From: Microbacteriaceae bacterium PS02066
GTDB lineage: Bacteria; Actinomycetota; Actinomycetes; Actinomycetales; Microbacteriaceae
DNA length: 64,000 bases
Reading direction: 5' to 3'
NCBI GenBank assembly: GCA_029959545.1
Contig: JASCPH010000002.1
Span: forward strand, 62,001 to 126,000
Shown one piece after another: positions 21,182 to 28,775 of the stretch (within the stretch, counting starts at the first letter, position 1; each line of letters starts with the position of its first letter). The notes under the pieces were generated by a model that was not told the origin of the DNA, searched no databases, and was given only the letters and a program-made list of their open reading frames with translations. A program made the translations under genes and the position numbers.

Positions 21182-22858
21182 ATGAGTGAAACGTCCCGCC
21201 CCACCACTCCCATCGACACCATCGCCGACGCGTGGGTCGACACCGTGGCCGAGCTGTCTCCCACGACCGCCACGTACATCGGTCGGTTCGAGTTCAACGA
21301 CCGATTCGGGGACTACTCGCCCGAGGGGGCCGAGCGCTACGCCGAGGCAGCCCGCCGCACTCTCGCCGACCTCGATGCGGCCGCGCCCGTCGACGACATC
21401 GACGCCGTCACGAAGACGGACCTGTCGCGCGAGCTGCGCCTGGACCTCGAACTGCACGAGGCCCAGGCGAGCCTGCGCGACCTCAACGTCATCGCATCCC
21501 CCGCACAGGACATCCGGTCGGTGTTCGATCTCATGCCCACCGACACGATCGAGGACTGGGAGGTCGTCGCCCGCCGTCTGCAGGCCGTGCCCGCGGCGAT
21601 CGACGGCTACATCGCGACACTTCGGGCGGGGATCGCGGCGGGAACCGTCCCCGCTCGCCGCCAGGTGCTGGAGGTCGTCACGCAGATCGAGCGGTACACC
21701 GCGGAGAGCGGGTTCTTCGCGACGTTCGCCGGAGATGCCGCCCCCGGCGAGGGACAACTGCCCGCATCCCTCGCTCGCGAACTCGCCGATCAGTCGGGCG
21801 CCGCCCGCGTCGCGTACGACGATCTCGCACGTTTTCTGTCTGCGGAGCTCGCCCCGGTGGCCGGCGACCAGGATGCGGTGGGTCGGGAGCTCTACGCCCT
21901 GCATTCGCGTCGTTTCCTGGGTGCCGAGATCGACCTCGACGAGACGTACGAGTGGGGCATCGAGGAACTGGCCCGGATGGTCGCCGAGCAGGAGTCCATC
22001 GCGAACGAGATCCTGCCCGGCGCGAGCGTCGCTGAAGCCGTCGCGCACTTGGAGGCGGACCCGTCGCGCAAGCTGCACGGCACCCGCGCGCTGCAGGAGT
22101 GGATGCAGGCGACGAGCGACCGTGCGGTCGCCGAGCTCGGCCGCACCCACTTCGACATCGCGGAACCGATCCGCACGCTCGAGTGCATGATCGCGCCGAC
22201 GCAGGAGGGCGGGATCTACTACACGGGCCCGACCGACGACTTCTCCCGGCCGGGCCGCATGTGGTGGTCGGTACCCGAGGGGGTCACCGAATTCGACACG
22301 TGGCGCGAACTGACCACCGTCTATCACGAGGGCGTCCCGGGGCACCATCTGCAGATCGCGCAGGCCGTCTACAACCGCGCGCAGCTCAACTCCTGGCGGC
22401 GTCTGCTTGCGGGAACCTCCGGACACGCCGAGGGCTGGGCCCTGTACGCCGAGCGCCTCATGGAGCAGTTGGGGTACCTCGACGACCCCGCCGACCGCCT
22501 GGGCATGCTCGACGGACAGCGGATGCGGGCGGCCCGCGTCGTTCTGGACATCGGCGTGCACCTGGGCAAGCAGCGCCCGGACGGCGCCGGCGTCTGGGAC
22601 CATGATTTCGCTCTCGCGTTCATGCGGCAGAACGTCAACATGCCGGACGCGTTCATCCAGTTCGAGGTGAACCGCTACCTCGGGTGGCCGGGACAGGCGC
22701 CTTCCTACAAGGTCGGTCAGCGGATCTGGGAGCAGATCCGAGACGATGCGCGTCAGGCGCAGGGCGAAGCCTTCTCGATCAAGCAGTTCCACAAGCGGGC
22801 TCTCGACATCGGCGGTGTCGGTCTCGACACGCTGCGCGACGCGCTGCGCGATCACTGA
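21182..22858 (+). CDS. DUF885 family protein, probable zinc peptidase-like
   Basis: A 558-residue, mostly helical cytosolic protein of the DUF885 family. The family motif VYHEGVPGHHLQIAQ lies near residues 380-394. Its HExxxHH-type arrangement resembles a gluzincin metal site, and a downstream Glu in HAEGWALYAERLMEQLGY could be the third ligand. This supports a metallopeptidase-like activity by family resemblance; no substrate is known. There is no signal peptide. Start chosen for the promoter hexamer 7 nt upstream; a longer frame would overlap polA. Confidence 0.85.
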   Translation: MSETSRPTTPIDTIADAWVDTVAELSPTTATYIGRFEFNDRFGDYSPEGAERYAEAARRTLADLDAAAPVDDIDAVTKTDLSRELRLDLELHEAQASLRDLNVIASPAQDIRSVFDLMPTDTIEDWEVVARRLQAVPAAIDGYIATLRAGIAAGTVPARRQVLEVVTQIERYTAESGFFATFAGDAAPGEGQLPASLARELADQSGAARVAYDDLARFLSAELAPVAGDQDAVGRELYALHSRRFLGAEIDLDETYEWGIEELARMVAEQESIANEILPGASVAEAVAHLEADPSRKLHGTRALQEWMQATSDRAVAELGRTHFDIAEPIRTLECMIAPTQEGGIYYTGPTDDFSRPGRMWWSVPEGVTEFDTWRELTTVYHEGVPGHHLQIAQAVYNRAQLNSWRRLLAGTSGHAEGWALYAERLMEQLGYLDDPADRLGMLDGQRMRAARVVLDIGVHLGKQRPDGAGVWDHDFALAFMRQNVNMPDAFIQFEVNRYLGWPGQAPSYKVGQRIWEQIRDDARQAQGEAFSIKQFHKRALDIGGVGLDTLRDALRDH

Positions 22859-22913
22859 GGGAATGACGGCGCTCGCCCGCGAGTTGTATCCGTCTGAATG
22901 AAAGGTGGTCGCG

Positions 22914-23951
22914 ATGACCGTGGAGTTCGGACTGGACACTTTCGGTGACGTCACCGTCGACGCGCAGGGCGTGCCGCTGACGGACGCGCAGACGATCCGC
23001 AACGTGGTCGAGCAGGCCGTGCGCGCCGACGAGGTCGGGCTGGCGTTCTTCGGCGTGGGGGAGCACCATCGCAAGGAGTTCGCGGTCTCCAGCCCTGAGA
23101 TCGTGCTCGCCGCCGCTGCTGCACGAACGCGCGACATCCACCTCGGCACCGCCGTGACGGTTCTCTCGTCCGATGACCCGGTGCGCGTGTACGAGCGCTT
23201 CGCGACGCTGGATGCGGTCTCGAACGGGCGCGCGGAGGTCATCCTCGGGCGCGGATCATTCATCGAGTCGTTCCCGCTCTTCGGCTTCGACCTCGCCGAC
23301 TACGAGGTGCTCTTCGACGAACGCCTCGATCTGTTCAGCAGGCTGCGCGACGAGAAGCCGGTCACGTGGCAGGGGAGCACCCGGGCCGCTTTGAACAACG
23401 CCGACGTGTTCCCCAAGACGGAGAACGGCTTCCGCGCGTGGGTGGGCGTCGGTGGCTCGCCGGAGTCCGTCGTGCGCGCCGCACACCACGGGTACGCGCT
23501 GATGCTCGCGATCATCGGGGGAGCGGCGGCCCGATTCCGCCCGTACGTAGACCTCTTCCACCGCACACGTGACGCGATGGGTGCCCCGCGTCTTCCCGTC
23601 GGCGTGCACTCGCCGGGCCACATCGCCGACACGGACGAGCAGGCATGGGACGAGATGTATCCGGCGATGGAAGCCAATCGCAACGCGATCGGACGAGAGC
23701 GGGGCTGGCCGCCGTATAGCCGCGCGCAGTTCCAGAACGACGTCGGCCCCGACGGCGCCGTGTACGCCGGATCGCCGGAGACCGTGGCACGCAAGCTCGC
23801 GGCCACCGTGCGGACCCTCGCAATCGACCGGTTCGACCTGAAGTTCTCGAACGGCACGCTCGCGCACGACAAGATGCTGCACTCGATCGAGCTCTACGGC
23901 ACAGAGGTGGCCCCGCGGGTGCGGGAGTTGCTGGCCGAGGGCGGCGAGTAG
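22914..23951 (+). CDS. Luciferase-like flavin-dependent oxidoreductase
   Basis: A 345-residue TIM barrel of the bacterial-luciferase/LLM superfamily, which uses reduced FMN or F420. It begins VEFGLDTFGDV; LAFFGVGEHHRKEFAVSSPE and TAVTVLSSDDPVRVYERFATLD are typical of the clade of oxidoreductases with a conserved EHH. The C-terminal part includes PDGAVYAGSPETVARKLA. Which flavin and which substrate are not visible. ATG 22914 is preferred over GTG 22905 because AAAGGTGG ends about 6 nt before it. It follows the DUF885 gene by 55 bp on the same strand. Confidence 0.88.
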   Translation: MTVEFGLDTFGDVTVDAQGVPLTDAQTIRNVVEQAVRADEVGLAFFGVGEHHRKEFAVSSPEIVLAAAAARTRDIHLGTAVTVLSSDDPVRVYERFATLDAVSNGRAEVILGRGSFIESFPLFGFDLADYEVLFDERLDLFSRLRDEKPVTWQGSTRAALNNADVFPKTENGFRAWVGVGGSPESVVRAAHHGYALMLAIIGGAAARFRPYVDLFHRTRDAMGAPRLPVGVHSPGHIADTDEQAWDEMYPAMEANRNAIGRERGWPPYSRAQFQNDVGPDGAVYAGSPETVARKLAATVRTLAIDRFDLKFSNGTLAHDKMLHSIELYGTEVAPRVRELLAEGGE

Positions 23952-23995
23952 GCTCGACAGGTCCGGCGCAGGGAGCCGGCGGAACAGGGGGACGC

Positions 23996-24757
23996 GTGCC
24001 CGAGATCCGGTACGTCGCGATCGGCGACTCGTTCACCGAGGGAGTCGGGGACGAACTTCCGGACGGCCGTGTGCGCGGTTGGGCGGACCTCACCGCGCAG
24101 GGCTGGGCGAACTCGCTCGGTCACGAGATCTCCTATGCGAACCTCGCCATCCGCGGAAAGCTGATCTGGCCGATCGTTGCCGAGCAACTCGAGCCCGCGC
24201 TCGCGCTGAGGCCGACGCATCTCTCGTTCAATGGCGGCGGAAACGACATGCTGCGACCGCGGACCGCCATCTCGCACTTGGCGGATGCCTTCGACCAGGT
24301 GCTGCGCCGGTGCGACGAGGAGGGCGTGACCCTCATCGTACTCAGCGGCGCGAATCCCGCGCCGCACCTGCCGATGGGGCGCCTCATCCAGCGCCGCGGT
24401 GACGAGCTGTCGGCGGCGGTGGTGTCGCGCATCGAGCACCGTCCGGACGTCGTCCAGGCACTGAACTGGCCGGACACCGAGCTGTCGTCGCGGGGTTACT
24501 GGTCGGACGACCGCCTGCACATGAGCGCGCGAGGTCACCACCGCGTGGCAGCGCGCGTGCTCGAGTCCCTCGGCGAGACCCCGGATCCGTCGTGGTGGTC
24601 GCTTCCGACCGAGACCGACGGGCGCACGAGCTCTGGCCTCGCGTACTACCGCACGCACGTGGGTCCCTGGGTGCAGCGTCGCCTGACCGGCCGCTCGTCG
24701 GGCGACGACCGAGTACCGAAGTTCGGCGACTGGGTCACGGTGTCACCGACAGCGTGA
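23996..24757 (+). CDS. SGNH/GDSL hydrolase (paralogue 1)
   Basis: A 253-residue esterase-like protein of the SGNH family. Block I is AIGDSFTEGVGD with nucleophile Ser12; block II includes ANLAIRGK; block III is NGGGNDM with its Asn; block V has DDRLHMSARGHHR, supplying the Asp-His pair. The C-terminal ~45 residues, with YYRTHVGPWVQRRLTGRSSGDD, have no catalytic block but are echoed in the second SGNH protein at 45381. No signal peptide, so probably cytosolic. GTG start 44 bp after the oxidoreductase gene. Substrate unknown. Confidence 0.88.
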   Translation: MPEIRYVAIGDSFTEGVGDELPDGRVRGWADLTAQGWANSLGHEISYANLAIRGKLIWPIVAEQLEPALALRPTHLSFNGGGNDMLRPRTAISHLADAFDQVLRRCDEEGVTLIVLSGANPAPHLPMGRLIQRRGDELSAAVVSRIEHRPDVVQALNWPDTELSSRGYWSDDRLHMSARGHHRVAARVLESLGETPDPSWWSLPTETDGRTSSGLAYYRTHVGPWVQRRLTGRSSGDDRVPKFGDWVTVSPTA

Positions 24758-24759
24758 CC

Positions 24760-24803
24760 TGCGCGAAGGGTCCGTTTCCCGGTTGGTCCGGAAACGTTGC
24801 GCA
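24760..24803 (+). terminator. Extended stem-loop after the SGNH gene
   Basis: TGCGC/GCGCA outer arms enclose CGTTTCC (24773-24779) pairing with GGAAACG (24790-24796), just after the stop. No T-run. Probably a terminator. Confidence 0.5.
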
Positions 24804-24868
24804 CCACCCGGGATTCGCCGCTGCGGCGTCAGCGTGCCCGAGCAGAGGAGTGTCCACACGATCTTGGT

Positions 24869-24903
24869 TTGACATAATGTGCATTATCGGTAATCACGTT
24901 ACC
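24869..24903. promoter_or_regulatory. AT-rich double dyad upstream of the AEC transporter
   Basis: TTGACA (24869-24874) overlaps ATAATG-TG-CATTAT (24874-24887), followed at once by GGTAA-TCACG-TTACC (24889-24903). The AT content stands out from its surroundings and the two dyads lie ~65 bp before GTG 24970. Operator or promoter role is inferred. Confidence 0.45.
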
Positions 24904-24957
24904 CGCCCGCCGCGTCGTCGAAGCGCAGAGCAGAGGGCTTTGCGCACAGACCCCGCA

Positions 24958-24963
24958 TAGGCT
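24958..24963 (+). promoter_or_regulatory. -10-like hexamer of the AEC transporter gene
   Basis: TAGGCT is 6 nt before GTG 24970. Confidence 0.5.
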
Positions 24964-24969
24964 GAAGAC

Positions 24970-25884
24970 GTGCTGGAGACGCTGACCGGGTTCGCCGTTG
25001 TCGGTACCGCGATCAGCGTCGGCTACATCATCGGACGTATCGACCTGCTCGGTCCGCACGCACGGCACGTGCTGAGCCGGCTCACGTTCTACGTTCTCTC
25101 GCCCTTCCTCCTCTTCGCGGTGCTCAGCCAGGCGGACATCACGACGCTGTTCTCCGCACTGCTTCCGGTGTCCACGATCGCCGCCGCCGTGATCATCGGG
25201 CTGCAATGGCTCCTGTCTCGCTTCGTATGGCGACGCAGCGTCGCGGATGCGACGATCTCCGCGCTGTCGGCGGGTCAGGTCAATTCCAACAACATCGGAA
25301 TCCCTCTGTCGCTGTACCTGCTGGGCAGCGCCGCATACCCGGCGCCGGTCATCCTCATGCAGCTGTTGCTGCTGACTCCCGTCGCGCTCGCGATCCTGGA
25401 TGCTGCCACCACCGGCACCAGATCCTTCTGGCGCGTACTGGGGCGAACCGCCCGCAATCCCATCGTGATCGGCTCGGCGCTCGGCACGCTCGTGTCACTG
25501 TCGAACATCGAGCTTCCGACGATCGTGCTGGAGCCCGCGTTGCTGATTGCGAACGCCTGCGTCCCCATCCTTCTGATCAGCTACGGCATCTCGCTCCACG
25601 GTCAGCGCGTCCTGGCGGATGCTCGCCGCCGCGGTGAGGTCCTGATCGCGAGCGCGCTCAAACTGTTCGCGATGCCCGCTGCCGCGTGGGCCCTGGCGGC
25701 ACTCTTCGGGCTCTCAGCGCATGAGGTCCTCGTCGTCACTGTGCTCGCGGCTCTGCCAACCGCGCAGAACGTCTTCAACTACGCCCAGCGCTACGCCGTC
25801 GGCGAGGCTGGCGCACGCGACACGATCTTCCTCACGACCCTCGGGAGTGTGCCCGTGCTGCTGGGGATCGTGCTCGTGCTGTGA
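24970..25884 (+). CDS. AEC-family (auxin efflux carrier-type) transporter
   Basis: A 304-residue membrane protein with about ten hydrophobic helices in two inverted halves, as in the AEC/bile-acid-sodium-symporter fold. Family features include GYIIGRIDLLG near the N-terminus, the broken-helix stretch AGQVNSNNIGIPLSLYLLG (about 100-118), and LPTAQNVFNYAQRY in the second half (about 262-275). Bacterial members carry malate, malonate or other carboxylates; the cargo cannot be inferred. It stands alone with an apparently leaderless promoter and an unusual AT-rich dyad cluster upstream. Confidence 0.87.
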   Translation: MLETLTGFAVVGTAISVGYIIGRIDLLGPHARHVLSRLTFYVLSPFLLFAVLSQADITTLFSALLPVSTIAAAVIIGLQWLLSRFVWRRSVADATISALSAGQVNSNNIGIPLSLYLLGSAAYPAPVILMQLLLLTPVALAILDAATTGTRSFWRVLGRTARNPIVIGSALGTLVSLSNIELPTIVLEPALLIANACVPILLISYGISLHGQRVLADARRRGEVLIASALKLFAMPAAAWALAALFGLSAHEVLVVTVLAALPTAQNVFNYAQRYAVGEAGARDTIFLTTLGSVPVLLGIVLVL

Positions 25885-25973
25885 CGCGCTGCGTCGAGCA
25901 CCACTCCCCTGCGACGCGTCCTCGCGCTACTGTGGAATCGTACACTCAGCTTCTTCTCAGAAAAGAGCACGAA

Positions 25974-26531
25974 ATGTCCGAGACTGTCATCCCCGGCGCC
26001 GACAAGACGTTCGTCAACGGCAGCCGCACCGCCTTCGGCATCGGTGGCGCCATCGCCCTCATCGTCGGCATTCTGATCCTCGTGTGGCCGCTGAAGACGG
26101 CCGCCGTAGGAACCGCGATCATCGCCGTCTACGCCATCGCATCGGGGCTCGTGTACGCGGGTCTCGGGATTTTCTCGAAGACCCTCGGCGGGTGGTCGCG
26201 CGTCGGTCATATCGCCCTCGGCGTGGTGTTCGTGGCCGCCGGAGTGGTCGCACTCGCGAACCTCGGCGACACCACGGTTTTCCTCGCCATCTTCGTGGGA
26301 GTGTTCATCGGCATCACCTGGATCGTCGAAGGTGTCGTCGCGCTCACAACCCTCGGCAACAGCGCCTCACGGGGTTGGACCATCTTCTTCGCGGTGATGA
26401 GCATCATCGCCGGCGTCATCCTGGTGTTCTCGCCGCTCTACGTGGCGCTGCTCTGGCTGTTCGTGGGCGCCTCGCTCGTCGTTCTGGGGATCATCCAGAT
26501 CGTGCGCGCCTTTACCTTCGGCCGCGCCTGA
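25974..26531 (+). CDS. HdeD/DUF308-family membrane protein
   Basis: A 185-residue protein with six predicted membrane helices and short loops, arranged as repeated two-helix units; helix pairs lie near 20-60, 75-115 and 130-180. The pattern GGAIALIVGILILVWPLKTA is characteristic of HdeD-like proteins, whose E. coli member is linked to acid resistance. In actinobacteria the role is unknown. ATG 25974 is preferred over the longer frame because it follows GAAAAGAGCACGAA. The gene ends at a strong shared terminator. Confidence 0.8.
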   Translation: MSETVIPGADKTFVNGSRTAFGIGGAIALIVGILILVWPLKTAAVGTAIIAVYAIASGLVYAGLGIFSKTLGGWSRVGHIALGVVFVAAGVVALANLGDTTVFLAIFVGVFIGITWIVEGVVALTTLGNSASRGWTIFFAVMSIIAGVILVFSPLYVALLWLFVGASLVVLGIIQIVRAFTFGRA

Positions 26532-26539
26532 CAGCACGA

Positions 26540-26573
26540 GAACGGCCCCGGATCCGTGGATCCGGGGCCGTTC
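26540..26573. terminator. Bidirectional terminator between the HdeD-like and SDR genes
   Basis: GAACGGCCCCGGATCC and GGATCCGGGGCCGTTC are perfect 16-nt inverse complements separated by GT; the transcript would fold with a slightly larger loop. Genes converge on it from both sides. Confidence 0.85.
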
Positions 26574-26580
26574 TGCATTC

Positions 26581-27354
26581 TCACTCGGCGACGAAGGAGC
26601 TGGTCTCCCCCACGAGCCGCGTGTTGTCCGCGGGAACCGGTTCCACGGCGGCGAGGGCGACCTCGGCAGCGAACTCGGACACGTTGTAGAGCTTGCCGGC
26701 ATCCTCACGGCGCAGCGCGATGGCTCCCGGATTGGCGCGCTCGAGCAGCGTGGCGGTGATGGTGCCCTCGATCATGTCGCCCGAGACGACGACGAACTCG
26801 ACGCCGCGCTCGGTCAGAGCGGGAATCCGCTCACGAAGCGCATCTTCACCGGCACGCTTCGAGAGCGCGACCGGCTCGTACTCCGGCATCGTGGGCGTGG
26901 TGTGGATGAAATGCGCCTGGTGGCTCGTCACGAACACGACGCGCGATCCCGAACCCAGCAGCGGCAGAGCCTTCTCGAGAACGCGCACCTGCGCGTCGCG
27001 ATTCAGCTGCAGCGCATAGTCCGCGGCCATGCCGCCCTCCATGCCGCCGGAGGCGTTGAGCACCAAGATGTCGAGGGATCCGAACGTCTGCTCCACCTCC
27101 GAGAACATCGCCTCGACGGATGCCGCATCCGTCAGGTCCGCTCCGACCACGAGGACCTCCGCGCCGAGTTCGCGCAGCTGCGTGGCGAGCTTCTCGGCGC
27201 GCGGCGCCTTGTTGCGGAAGTTGATGACGACATTCGCGCCTGCCTGCGCGAAGTAGCGCACGGTGTCGGCTCCGATGCCGCGCGACGAACCGGTCACGAG
27301 GGCGGTCTTGCCGGCGAGGGAACCGGCGGCGAGGGGGGTGAGCGAATCGGTCAC
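26581..27354 (-). CDS. SDR-family oxidoreductase with altered catalytic spacing
   Basis: A 257-residue Rossmann protein. The cofactor loop TGSSRGIG is at residues 21-28; VVINFRNKAP (Arg after the second strand) suggests NADP. LVLNASGG replaces the usual NNAG. The canonical YxxxK is not present: the conserved lysine lies in YEPVALSKRAGED, seven residues after the tyrosine, with Val where Tyr normally sits; a serine is in VTSHQAHF. Activity may be modified or lost. GTG 27354 is chosen because the longer frame has no SDR-like sequence. Convergent with the HdeD-like gene. Confidence 0.8.
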   Translation of the reverse strand: MTDSLTPLAAGSLAGKTALVTGSSRGIGADTVRYFAQAGANVVINFRNKAPRAEKLATQLRELGAEVLVVGADLTDAASVEAMFSEVEQTFGSLDILVLNASGGMEGGMAADYALQLNRDAQVRVLEKALPLLGSGSRVVFVTSHQAHFIHTTPTMPEYEPVALSKRAGEDALRERIPALTERGVEFVVVSGDMIEGTITATLLERANPGAIALRREDAGKLYNVSEFAAEVALAAVEPVPADNTRLVGETSSFVAE

Positions 27355-27455
27355 GGGCACTCCTGAATCTGGTGCGAAAGGACGTCGCCGGGCTCCGAAA
27401 CGGCGCATCAGGGCGACACCCGACCCTACCAATCCCCGCTCGGCGTCGCGCGCGA

Positions 27456-27461
27456 TAGCGT
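27456..27461 (+). promoter_or_regulatory. -10-like hexamer of the GDPD gene
   Basis: TAGCGT overlaps the upstream GTG 27460 and is 7 nt before GTG 27469, arguing for the latter as the start. Confidence 0.5.
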
Positions 27462-27468
27462 GGGCGCC

Positions 27469-28248
27469 GTGACGCATCCGTACCTGGGCGGTACACCTCG
27501 CCCCCGGGTCCTCGCTCATCGAGGACTCGTCCCCGCGAATAATCCCGAGGTGGTCGAGAACTCTTTCGCGGCGATCGCCGCCGCGCATGCCGCCGGCGCC
27601 GTCTACGTCGAGTCGGATTGCCATCTCACACGTGACGGCGAGGTCGTGCTCTTCCACGACGACGACCTCTCGCGGGTGGCCGGGGATCCCCGCCTGGTTC
27701 GAGATGTGACGCTGCGCGAGCTCGAGGATCTCATGGCCGACCGCGGCGGGCTGGCGAACTTCGAACAGGCGCTGGAGAGCTTCCCCGACGTACGTTTCAA
27801 CATCGACGTCAAGGCGGATGCGGCCGCCGAGCCCGCCGGGCGTCTTGCCTCGAGCGCGGCGGAGCGTGTTCTGCTCACGAGCTTCTCCGAGCGTCGGCGC
27901 CGAGCCGCCATCGCCGCAGCAGCGCGCGCCCGCTCATCGCTGCTGCCCGCCACATCCGCGGGGGCGACGCTGGTCGCGCGTGCGGCCGCTGCCGCCCTCA
28001 GCGGCTCGCGCCGGCTCATGCGCCGAACCCTGGCGGGCATCGACGCCCTCCAGGTGCCGGAGTATCAGAACCGCATCCGTCTCGTGACGCCCCGCTTCCT
28101 TGATGCAGTGCACGATGCGGGGGTCGAAATGCATGTCTGGACTGTCAACGACGAGGAGGACATGCGACGGCTGATCGAGATGGGAGTTGACGGCCTCGTG
28201 ACCGACCATGCGGATCTCGCGCTGCGGATTCTCGGCTCTGGTCGCTGA
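27469..28248 (+). CDS. Glycerophosphodiester phosphodiesterase
   Basis: Hydrolyses glycerophosphodiesters to glycerol 3-phosphate and an alcohol. The 259-residue TIM barrel carries the GDPD signature: VLAHRGL (H17, R18), YVESDCHLTRDGEVVLFHD (metal-binding Glu/Asp and catalytic His), and the C-terminal VWTVNDEEDMRRLIEMGVDG. There is no signal peptide, so it is probably cytosolic, degrading deacylated phospholipids. The start at 27469 follows from the promoter hexamer. It precedes rbpA by 100 bp. Confidence 0.92.
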   Translation: MTHPYLGGTPRPRVLAHRGLVPANNPEVVENSFAAIAAAHAAGAVYVESDCHLTRDGEVVLFHDDDLSRVAGDPRLVRDVTLRELEDLMADRGGLANFEQALESFPDVRFNIDVKADAAAEPAGRLASSAAERVLLTSFSERRRRAAIAAAARARSSLLPATSAGATLVARAAAAALSGSRRLMRRTLAGIDALQVPEYQNRIRLVTPRFLDAVHDAGVEMHVWTVNDEEDMRRLIEMGVDGLVTDHADLALRILGSGR

Positions 28249-28348
28249 AGATAGACTGTGAGTTGTGCTCCGTCATAGCCGCCTCGGATGATCCTCCCAC
28301 CTCGACGCGTTATACCGGGTAAGCACCACGCGACGAGAGGACCACACA

Positions 28349-28726
28349 ATGGCAGACCGCAGTCTTCGCGGCATCCGACTCGGCGCCCAGAGCCTACAGA
28401 GCGAAGAGGGCGTCGTTTTTCATGAGCGCACGCAGCAGACCTACGTCTGCAGCGTGTGTTCGAAAGAGACCACACTGACTTTCGCGGCAGACGCTGAGCC
28501 GCCGCAGACCTGGGAATGCCGCGCCTGCGGCGGAGAGGCACTGCTGCGCGTGGGCGAGCAGACCGTCTCCGTCGACCACAGCGACGACAAGGCCGCGCGC
28601 ACCCACTGGGACATGCTGCTCGAGCGCCGCACGATCCCGGAGCTCGAGGAGCTTCTCGAGGAGCGTCTCGCCTTCGTCCGCGCCCGTCGCGGCGCCGGTG
28701 ACGACGTCACCAAGAAGACCGCCTGA
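28349..28726 (+). CDS. rbpA: RNA polymerase-binding protein RbpA
   Basis: Actinobacteria-specific transcription factor that binds the principal sigma factor and RNA polymerase and stabilises promoter opening. The 125 residues include the N-terminal tail with ADRSLRGIRLGAQS, then the RbpA core (about 27-70), whose paired cysteines in VCSVC and CRAC form a zinc-ribbon-like fold. The C-terminal sigma-interaction helices follow (about 88-113: WDMLLERRTIPELEELLEER). Its presence fits the many extended or start-proximal -10 promoters seen here. It stands alone and ends at a strong terminator. Confidence 0.95.
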   Translation: MADRSLRGIRLGAQSLQSEEGVVFHERTQQTYVCSVCSKETTLTFAADAEPPQTWECRACGGEALLRVGEQTVSVDHSDDKAARTHWDMLLERRTIPELEELLEERLAFVRARRGAGDDVTKKTA

Positions 28727-28739
28727 GCGCAGTCGTCCG

Positions 28740-28770
28740 AAACGGCGCCGCCCCTCGGGGTGGCGCCGTT
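28740..28770. terminator. Bidirectional terminator between rbpA and lnt
   Basis: AACGGCGCC pairs with GGCGCCGTT and the inner CCCC with GGGG, leaving a TC apex. It is followed by CTTC on the plus strand and lies 6 bp from the lnt stop. Confidence 0.8.
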
Positions 28771-28775
28771 CTTCG

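Noticed and set aside
20798-23263. 821-codon antisense frame across polA, the DUF885 gene and the oxidoreductase start
   Set aside because: It spans three well-supported genes and has no domain I recognise.
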